Positions 57,570 through 64,000 of a DNA stretch of 64,000 nt are shown here, piece by piece. Numbering within the stretch: the stretch's first letter is position 1; each line of letters opens with the position of its first letter. The stretch comes from Arachis hypogaea (lineage: Eukaryota > Streptophyta > Magnoliopsida > Fabales > Fabaceae): assembly GCF_003086295.3 (NCBI RefSeq), contig NC_092045.1, forward strand, positions 92,146,693 to 92,210,692, given 5' to 3'. The notes under the pieces are model-generated. The model was not told the DNA's origin. It searched no databases and worked only from the letters and a program-made list of their open reading frames with translations. The translations under genes were made by a program, and so were the position numbers.

Positions 57570-58490
57570 CTAATAGTTTTGTGGAGGAAAGTGCATCCCT
57601 TGAGGAATCTCAGGGATCTCATGGTGAGTGGGGTCTCTTGTGTGCTCCATCCTCTTCTTAGTGATGGGCTTGTCCTCATCAATAGGGATGTCTCCCTCTA
57701 TGTCAACTCCAACTGAATAACAGAGGTGACAAATGAGATGAGGGAAGGCTAACCTTGCCAAGGTAGAGGACTTGTCCGCCACCTTATAGAGTTCTTGGGC
57801 TATAACCTCATGAACTTCTATTTCTTCTCCAATCATGATGCTATGGATCATGATAGCCCGGTCTATGGTAACTTCGGACCGGTTGCTAGTGGGTATGATT
57901 GAGTGTTGTATAAACTCTAACCATCCTCTAGCCACAGGTTTGAGGTCATGCCTTCTCAATTGAACCGGCTTTCCTCTTGAATCTCTCTTCCATTGGGCGC
58001 CCTCTTCACATATGACTGTGAGGACTTGGTCCAACCTTTGATCAAAGTTGACCCTTCTAGTGTAAGGATGTTCATCTCCTTGCATCATAGGCAAGTTGAA
58101 CGCCACCCTCACACTCTCCGGACTAAAATCCAAGTATTTCCCCCGAACCATAGTAAGATAATTCTTTGGATTCGGGTTCACACTTTGGTCATGGTTTTTG
58201 GTGATCCATGCATTGGCATAGAACTCTTGAACCATCAAGATTCCGACTTGTTGAATGGGGTTGGTAAGAACTTCCCAACCTCTTCTTCGGATCTCATGTC
58301 GGATCTCCGGATATTCACCCTTTTTGAGTGAAAAAGGGACCTCGGGGATCACCTTCTTCAAGGCCACAACTTCATAGAAGTGGTCTTGATGCACCCTTGA
58401 GATGAATCTTTCCATCTCCCATGACTCGGAGGTGGAAGCTTTTGCCTTCCCTTTCCTCTTTCTAGAGGTTTCTCCGGCCTTGGATGCCAT
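57570..58490 (-). CDS. Extra ORF of the Athila-like element (putative plant transposon protein)
   Basis: Intact 306-aa frame with ATG at 58490. The N-terminus is Lys/Arg/Ser-rich (SRKRKGKAKASTSE), then RFISRVHQDHFYEV, WEVLTNPIQQVGILMVQEFY, ARGWLEFIQHSIIPTSNRSE, and LARLAFPHLICHLCYSVGVD before an acidic tail. By eye this is the putative plant transposon protein domain often found as an additional ORF in legume and other plant gypsy elements. Despite the domain name, no transposase catalytic motif is visible and its function is unknown. It lies downstream of gag-protease on the same strand, so expression would need a subgenomic or spliced RNA or an internal promoter. It is the only unbroken frame in the element. 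Confidence 0.7.
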   Translation of the reverse strand: MASKAGETSRKRKGKAKASTSESWEMERFISRVHQDHFYEVVALKKVIPEVPFSLKKGEYPEIRHEIRRRGWEVLTNPIQQVGILMVQEFYANAWITKNHDQSVNPNPKNYLTMVRGKYLDFSPESVRVAFNLPMMQGDEHPYTRRVNFDQRLDQVLTVICEEGAQWKRDSRGKPVQLRRHDLKPVARGWLEFIQHSIIPTSNRSEVTIDRAIMIHSIMIGEEIEVHEVIAQELYKVADKSSTLARLAFPHLICHLCYSVGVDIEGDIPIDEDKPITKKRMEHTRDPTHHEIPEIPQGMHFPPQNY

Positions 58491-58529
58491 AAATGGTTAT
58501 GGAAAAACAAAAAGCAATGCTTTTACCAC

Positions 58530-58564
58530 ACCAAACTTAAAATGTTTGCTCGTCCTCGAGCAAA
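58530..58564 (-). repeat. Internal copy of AGGA-loop hairpin plus TTAAGTTTGGTGT
   Basis: On the minus strand TTTGCTCG-AGGA-CGAGCAAA (58564-58545) is followed by CATTTTAAGTTTGGTGTGG, about 45 bp before the extra ORF's ATG. It matches the unit at 50949 exactly in the stem. Confidence 0.75.
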
Positions 58565-58741
58565 AGAAGAAAGAAGAGAGTAGAAGAAGAAGAGGTATTG
58601 AGGTGATTGGTGAATGGGTGAAGAAGAGAGAGAGAGTGGTAGGGTAGGTGGGGTTCCTGTGGGGTCCACAGATCCTGAGGTGTCAAGGAAAAGTCATCCC
58701 TGCACCAAATGGCATTCAAAATCACGTTTTGAGCCATTTCT

Positions 58742-58909
58742 GGCGTTAAACGCCGGGCTGGTGCCCATTTCTGGCGTTTAACGCCAGCTTCTTGCCCATT
58801 TCTAGCGTTTAACGCCAGTCTGGTGCCCCTTTCTGGCGTTAAACGCCCAGAATGGTGCCAGACTGGGCGTTAAACGCCCAACAGCTAACCTCACTGGCGT
58901 TTAAACGCC
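58742..58909. repeat. Six GGCGTTTAACGCC palindromes at 31-bp spacing
   Basis: GGCG (or AGCG) half-sites start at 58742, 58773, 58804, 58835, 58866 and 58896, each followed by TTTAACGCC, TTAAACGCC or TTTAAACGCC. The intervals are 31, 31, 31, 31 and 30. Linkers such as CTGGTGCCCATTTCT are also partly conserved. It lies between the protease end and the extra ORF. Confidence 0.92.
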
Positions 58910-59117
58910 AGTGGGTGCGTCCTCCAGGGTGTGCTGTTTTTCTTCCTGTTTTTCATTCTGTTTTTGCTTTTTTCATTGATTTTGTGACTTCTCATGATCA
59001 TCAACCTACAAAAAAAGATAAAATAATAAAAGAAAATAGTTAAAATATAACATTGGGTTGCCTCCCAACAAGCGCTTCTTTAATGTCATTAGCTTGACAG
59101 AGGACTCTCATGGAGCC

Positions 59118-61453
59118 TCAGAAATGCTCAGAGCTATGTTGGAACCTCCCAACACCAAACTTAGAGTTTGAATGTGGGGGTTCAACACCAAACTTAGAGT
59201 TTGGTTGTGGCCTCCCAACACCAAACTTAGAGTTTGACTGTGGGGGCTCTGTTGGGCTCTGTTTTGAGAGAAGCTCTTCATGCTTCCTCTCCATGATGAC
59301 AGAGGGATATCCTTGGGCCTTAAACACCAAGGATTCTTCATTCACTTGAATGATCAACTCTCCTCTATCAACATCAATCACAGCCTTTGCAGTGGCTAGG
59401 AAGGGTCTGCCAAGGATGATGGACTCATCCATGCACTTCCCAGTCTCTAGGACTATGAAATCAGTAGGGATGTAATGGTCTTCAACTTTAACCAGAACAT
59501 CCTCTACAGTCCATGGGCTTGTTTTCTTGAATTGTCTGCCATCTCTAGTGAGATTTTTGCAGCTTGCACCTCAGAGATCCCTAACTTCTCCATTACAGAG
59601 AGGGGCATGAGGTTTACACTTGACCCTAAGTCACACAAGGCCTTCTTGAAGGTCATGGTGCCTATGGTACAAGGTATTGAAAACTTCCCAGGATCCTGTC
59701 TCTTTTGGGGCAGTTTCTGCCTAGACAAGTCATCCAGTTCTTTGGTGAGCAAAGGGGGTTCATCCTCCCAAGTCTCATTTCCAAATAACTTGTCATTCAG
59801 CTTCATGATTGCTCCAAGGTATTTAGCAACTTGCTCTTCAGTGACATACTCATCCTCTTCAGAGGAAGAATACTCATCAGAGCTCATGAGTGGCAGAAGT
59901 AAGTCCAATGGAATCTCTATGGTCTCAGTTTGAGCCTCAGATTCCCATGGTTCCTCATTGGGGAACTCATTGGAGGTCAGTGGACGTCCATTGAGGTCTT
60001 CCTCAGTGGCGTTCACTGCCTCTTCTTCCTCCCAAAATTTGGCCATGTTGATGGCCTTGCACTCTCCTTTTGGATTTTCTTCTGTATTGCTTGGAAGAGT
60101 ACTAGGAGGGAGTTCAGTAATTTTCTTGCTCAGCTGACCCACTTGTCCTTCCAAGTTTCTGATGGAGGACCTTGTTTTAGTCATGAAACTTTGTGTGGTT
60201 TTGATTAGATCAGAGACCATGGTTGCTAAGTCAGAGTTATTCTGCTTAGAACTCTCTGTCTGTTGCTGAGAGGATGATGGAAAAGGCTTGCTATTGCTAA
60301 ACCTTTTTCTTCCACCATTATTATTGTTGAAACCTTGTTGAGGTCTCTGTTGATCCTTCCATGAAAAATTTGGATGATTTCTCCATGAAGGATTATAGGT
60401 GTTTCCATAGGATTCTCCCATGTAATTCACCTCTTCCATTGAAGGGTTCTCAGGATCATAGGCTTCTTCCTCAGATGAAGCCTCCTTAGTACTGCTTGGT
60501 GCATTTTGCATTCCAGACAGACTTTGAGAAATCATATTGACTTGTTGAGTCAATATTTTGTTCTGTGCCAATATGGCATTCAGAGTGTCAATCTCAAGAA
60601 CTCCTTTCTTCTGACTAGTCCCATTGTTCACAGGATTCCTTTCAGAAGTGTACATGAATTAGTTATTTGCAACCACTTCAATTAGTTCTTGAGCTTCAGT
60701 AGGCGTCTTCTTCAGATGAAGAGAGCCTCCAGCAGAGCTATCCAAGGACATCTTGGACAGTTCAGAGAGATCATCATAGAAAATTCCTATGATGCTCCAT
60801 TCAGAAAGCATATCAGAAGGACACTTTCTGATTAATTGTTTATATCTTTCCCAAGCTTCATAGAGGGATTCTCCTTCCTTCTGTCTGAAAGTTTGGACTT
60901 CCACTCTAAGCTTACTCAATTTTTGAGGTGGAAAGAACTTTGCCAAGAAGGCATTGACTAGCTTTTCCCAAGAGTCCAGGCTTTCTTTAGGTTGTGAGTC
61001 CAACCATGTTCTAGCTCTGTCTCTTATAGCAAAAGGGAATAGCATAAGTCTGTAGACCTCAGGGTCAACCCCATTAGTCTTGACAGTGTCACAGATTTGC
61101 AAGAATTCAGCTAAAAACTGATGAGGATCTTCCAATGGAAGTCCATGGAACTTGCAATTTTGTTGCATTAGAGAAACTAATTGAGGCTTAAGCTCAAAGT
61201 TGTTTGCTCCAATGGCAGGGATAGAGATGCTTCTCCCATAGAAATCGGGAGTAGGTGCAGTAAAGTCACCCAGCACCTTCCTTGCATTGTTGGCATTGTT
61301 GTTTTCGGCTGCCATGTGTTCTTCTTCTTTGAAGAATTCGGTCAGGTCCTCTAAAGAGAGTTGTGCTTTGGCTTCTCTTAGCTTTCTCTTCAAGGTTCTT
61401 TCAGGTTTAGGATCAGCCTCAACAAGAATGCCTTTGTCTTTGCTCCTGCTCAT
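59118..61453 (-). pseudogene. Athila-like gag-protease, one in-frame stop and a late frameshift
   Basis: ATG at 61453. Residues 1-264 are gag (DFTAPTPDFYGRSISIPAIG, then HGLPLEDPHQFLAEFLQICD, ARTWLDSQPKESLDSWEKL, FFPPQKLSKLRVEVQTFRQK). A TAA at 60661-60659 interrupts the frame, which then continues in phase through a Ser/Asn/Gln-rich linker to the protease block at about 59590-59640 (ALCDLGSSVNLMP), where DLG stands in the place of the usual D(T/S)G, as is common in Athila-type proteases. Near 59510 the frame shifts; ESIILGRPFLATAKAVIDVD follows in another frame and ends in a repeated SKFGV(G/E)-type peptide. No reverse transcriptase follows. The few lesions fit a young insertion; the in-frame stop could also be a readthrough site. 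Confidence 0.85.
59153..59237. repeat. Three copies of CACCAAACTTAGAGTTTG, 33-bp spacing
   Basis: Copies start near 59153, 59186 and 59219, exactly 33 bp apart, keeping the minus-strand frame and giving the repeated NSKFGV peptide. The reverse complement CAAACTCTAAGTTTGGTG contains the AAGTTTGGTG phrase found next to the element's hairpins and 3' LTR. Confidence 0.85.
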
Positions 61454-62136
61454 ATGAGAGAGAAGAGAACAAGAAATGTGGAATCCTCTATGTCACAGTA
61501 TAGAGATTCCTTGAAGTGTCAGAGGAAAAGAAGAGTAGAAGACAAAAGTAGAAAATTCGAACTTTGTCAAAGGAGATGGAGTTCGAATTTTGCATTAAGG
61601 AATAGTGTTAGTCCATAAATAGAAGGATGTGAGAAGAAGGGAAGTGATTTTTGGAAAATTAAGTAAAAAAATTTTGAAAACATTTTTGAAAAACATTACT
61701 TAATTTTCGAAAATGAAAGTGGGAAAGAACTAAGGTGATTTTTGAAAAAGATTTTGAAATTAGAAATCAAAAAGATCTGATTGAAAATTATTTTGAAAAA
61801 GATGTGGTTAAGAAAATATGATTGGTTTAAAAAAATGTGATTGAGAAGATATGATTTGAAAAATATTTTAAAAAGATTTGATTTTGAAAATTAAAAACTT
61901 GACTAACAAGAAAAGATATGATTCAAACATTAAACCTTCCTCAACAGAAAAGGCAACATACTTGAAATGTTGAATCAAATCATTAATTGATAGTAAGTAT
62001 CTTTGAAAAAGGAAAGAAATTGATTTTGAAAAAGATTTGATTGAAAAATTGATTTGAAAAAGATTTGATTTTGAAAAGATTTTGAAAACTAAAAAAATTT
62101 GATTTGAAAACAAAATCTTCCCCCTGTAGCCATCCT
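61454..62136. other. Leader of the minus-strand element, purine-biased
   Basis: No gene. 61650-62110 is full of TTTGAAAAAGATTTGATT-like repeats on the plus strand (C/T-rich on the sense strand of the element), low-complexity in character. Confidence 0.6.
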
Positions 62137-62277
62137 GGCGTTAAACGCCCAGAATGGTGCACATTCTGGCGTTTAACGCCCAAAATACTACCCTTTTGGG
62201 CATTAAACGCCCAACCAGGTACCCTGGCTGGCGTTTAAACGCCAGTTTGTCCTTCTTCACTGGGCGTTTTGAACGCC
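62137..62277. repeat. Second cluster of phased GGCGTTTAACGCC palindromes
   Basis: Half-sites GGCG or GGCA start at 62137, 62168, 62199, 62230 and 62263 (intervals 31, 31, 31, 33), completing to TTAAACGCC, TTTAACGCC, TTTAAACGCC or TTTTGAACGCC. This cluster is in the leader, upstream of gag. Confidence 0.92.
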
Positions 62278-62746
62278 CAGCTTTTTCTGTATAATTCTTC
62301 TGCTGTATGTTCTGAATCTTCAATTCTCTGTATCATTGACTTGAGAAGACACAAATTAAAAATATTTTTGGATTTTTAATAAGGAAAAATCAAAATGCAA
62401 CAAGAATCAAATAACAATGCATGCAAGACACCAAACTTAGCAGTTTGTATACTACTGACACTAACAACATGAGAATGCATATGAGACACACAAAACACTC
62501 AAGTCAATTGAATTTAAAGATCAGAGCACGAAAATTATCAAGAATTACTTGAGAATCCTTAAGACACATGAATGAATGCATGCAATTGACACCAAACTTA
62601 AGATGAGACACTAGACTTAAACAAGAAATTTTTTTGGATTTTATGATTTTTGTAATTTTTTTGTGTTTTTCGAAAATTAAGTGGAAAAAGGTATCAAAAT
62701 TCTTAATGAGAATTCCAGGAATCAGTGCAATGCTAGTCTAAGACTC

Positions 62747-62960
62747 CGGTCCAGGAATTAGACATGGCTTCACAGCCAGCCAAGCTTTCAAAGAAAGCTT
62801 CGGTCCAAAATACTAGACATGGCCAAAGGCCAGCCAAGCCTTAGCAGATCACTGCTCCAAGAGCAAGATTGATAAAAATCAACAAGCTCTTGTGATGATA
62901 AGTTGAAACCTCGGTCCAATGAAATTAGACATGGCTTCACAGCCAGCCAGACTTCAACAA
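62747..62960. repeat. Three CGGTCC...TAGACATGGC...AGCCAGCC repeats in the leader
   Basis: CGGTCCA blocks at 62747, 62801 and 62912 are each followed within about 12 bp by TTAGACATGGC or CTAGACATGGC and then CAGCCAGCC or GGCCAGCC. A related GTCTAGGCATGGC...GGCCAGCC lies in the LTR near 55738. Confidence 0.75.
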
Positions 62961-63105
62961 ATCATCATGAAACTCTAGAATTCATCTTCAAGAATTTCGA
63001 AAAAAAAATACCTAATCTAAGCAACAAGATGAACCGTCAGTTGTCCAAACTGAAACAATCCTTGGCACTGATGTTACCAAAAGCTTGCTCAAAACTTGAA
63101 CAATT

Positions 63106-63122
63106 CCCCGGCAACGGCGCCA
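63106..63122 (-). promoter_or_regulatory. Primer-binding site, tRNA-Asp type
   Basis: On the minus strand TGGCGCCGTTGCCGGGG follows the 5' LTR by six bases. It matches the primer site recalled for Athila elements and complementary to the 3' end of tRNA-Asp. This fixes element orientation and LTR boundary. Confidence 0.85.
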
Positions 63123-63128
63123 AAAACT

Positions 63129-64000
63129 TGGTACGCGAAATTGTGAACAATACTTTTCACAACTCTCATAATCCCCGGTCATGAACCCCAAAAACTTGGT
63201 GTTCAATACCATGACATTACACAACTTCGCACAACTAACCAGCAAGTGCACTGGGTCGTCCAAGTAATAAACCTTACGCGAGTAAGGGTCGATCCCACGG
63301 AGATTGTTAGTATGAAGCAAGCTATGGTCATCTTGTAAATCTTAGTCAGGCAAACTCAAATGGATATGGTGATGAACGAAAATAACACAAAGGTAAAGAT
63401 AGAGATACTTATGTAATTCATTGGTAGGAACTTCAGATAAGCGCATGAAGATGCCTTCCCTTCCGTCTCTCTGCTTTCCTACTGTCTTCATCCAATCCTT
63501 CTTATTCCTTTCCATGGCAAGCTTGTGTAGGGTTTCACCGTTGTCAATGGCTACCTCCCATCCTCTCAGTGAAAACGATTGCCAATGCTCTGTCACAGCA
63601 TGCTGAATTCAGCTGTCGGTTCTCGGTCAGGCCGGAATAGAATCCATCGATTCTTTTGCGTCTGTCACTAACGCCCCGCCTGCTAGGAGTTTGAAGCACG
63701 TCACAGTCATTCAATCATTGAATCCTACTCAGAATACCACAGACAAGGTTAGACCTTCCGGATTCTCTTGAATGCCGCCATCAGTTCTTGCCTATACCAC
63801 GAAGACTCTGATCTCACGGAACGGTTGGCTCGGTTGTTAGGCGAGCACTCGGTTGTCAGGCGATCAACCATGCATCGTGCAATCAGGAATCCAAGAGATA
63901 TTCACTAGAGCCTTGGTTGCTTGTAGAACAAAAGTGGTTGTCAGTCACCTTGTTCATGGGTGAGAATGGTGATGAGTGTCACGGATCATCACATTCATCA
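63129..64000 (-). repeat. 5' LTR of the minus-strand element, partial
   Basis: On the minus strand it ends AATTTCGCGTACCA at 63129, and it runs off the window end. It is gap-free against 54714-55585 with about six substitutions. Confidence 0.88.

Larger units (their letters stand above)
54714..64000 (-). mobile_element. Young non-autonomous Athila-like element (continues past window)
   Basis: Read on the minus strand: 5' LTR (from beyond 64000 to 63129), primer site (63122-63106), leader with palindromes, gag-protease (61453-59118), palindromes and hairpin, an extra ORF (58490-57570), hairpin, and 3' LTR (56457-54714). No reverse transcriptase, RNase H or integrase coding lies between protease and the extra ORF. 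It must therefore have been mobilised by a related autonomous element, of which the plus-strand neighbour is a decayed example. The LTRs differ at about six sites in 872 aligned bases with no indel. Confidence 0.85.

Noticed and set aside
58742..62277. Phased palindromes considered as a CRISPR array
   Set aside because: The regular spacing is superficially similar, but the repeats are short, the linkers are only about 18 bp and partly conserved, and the setting is a plant retrotransposon with no cas genes.
63106..63122. tRNA-like match near the right edge
   Set aside because: Only 17 bases match a tRNA end and they sit next to an LTR, so this is a primer-binding site and not a tRNA gene.

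Overview
This is a plant nuclear window, most likely a legume and probably peanut (Arachis). It has four intron-bearing or plant-type genes in roughly 64 kb, an AT-rich background and layered LTR retrotransposons. The Athila-like elements carry GGCGTTTAACGCC-type palindromes, which I associate from memory with Arachis repeats. The species is inference; the plant origin is well supported.

Host genes. There are four. (1) 12259-15273 (+) is a complete eight-exon GONST1-type Golgi nucleotide-sugar (GDP-mannose) transporter, 331 aa. (2) 37504-38957 (+) is a two-exon PEN-2 gamma-secretase subunit, 146 aa. (3) 39426-40130 (-) is a single-exon germin-like protein, convergent with PEN-2. (4) 42702-45678 (-) is a complete five-exon GH28 polygalacturonase-like protein, 487 aa. 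Joining the proposed exons keeps each frame open from ATG to stop with GT/AG introns. The genes are independent and form no pathway together.

Repeats, left to right. 0.5-4.3 kb holds three non-autonomous inverted-repeat elements. 4.3-10.2 kb holds a decayed minus-strand Copia element split by a 3.43-kb solo LTR with a TAGTA target duplication. 15.9-30.2 kb is a decayed Tekay-type chromovirus split inside its integrase by a second solo LTR of the same 3.43-kb family (AGTTG duplication); its 3' LTR lacks the last part. 30.9-32.9 kb is a MULE remnant with the start of a mudrA-like transposase. 33.1-33.7 kb is a hAT-type MITE. 34.6-37.4 kb is a Pack-MULE-like element carrying an R3 MYB fragment; a 1.43-kb hAT derivative with a perfect 8-bp duplication has inserted in its right terminal repeat, and the composite ends about 107 bp before the PEN-2 ATG.

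47.8-64 kb is a nest of two related Athila-like Ty3/gypsy elements. A plus-strand copy (5' truncated, pol decayed, 3' LTR interrupted by a foldback MITE with a perfect 9-bp duplication) has been entered near the end of its 3' LTR by a young minus-strand non-autonomous element. That element has gag-protease, no reverse transcriptase or integrase, and one intact extra ORF. Its two LTRs differ at about six positions over the 872 bp visible in both.

The best candidates for something undescribed are in this nest: GGCGTTTAACGCC-type palindromes phased at 31 bp in several separate clusters, and a recurring AGGA-loop hairpin with compensatory stem changes followed by TTAAGTTTGGTGTTG. That second unit sits before the 3' LTR and again at an internal site.
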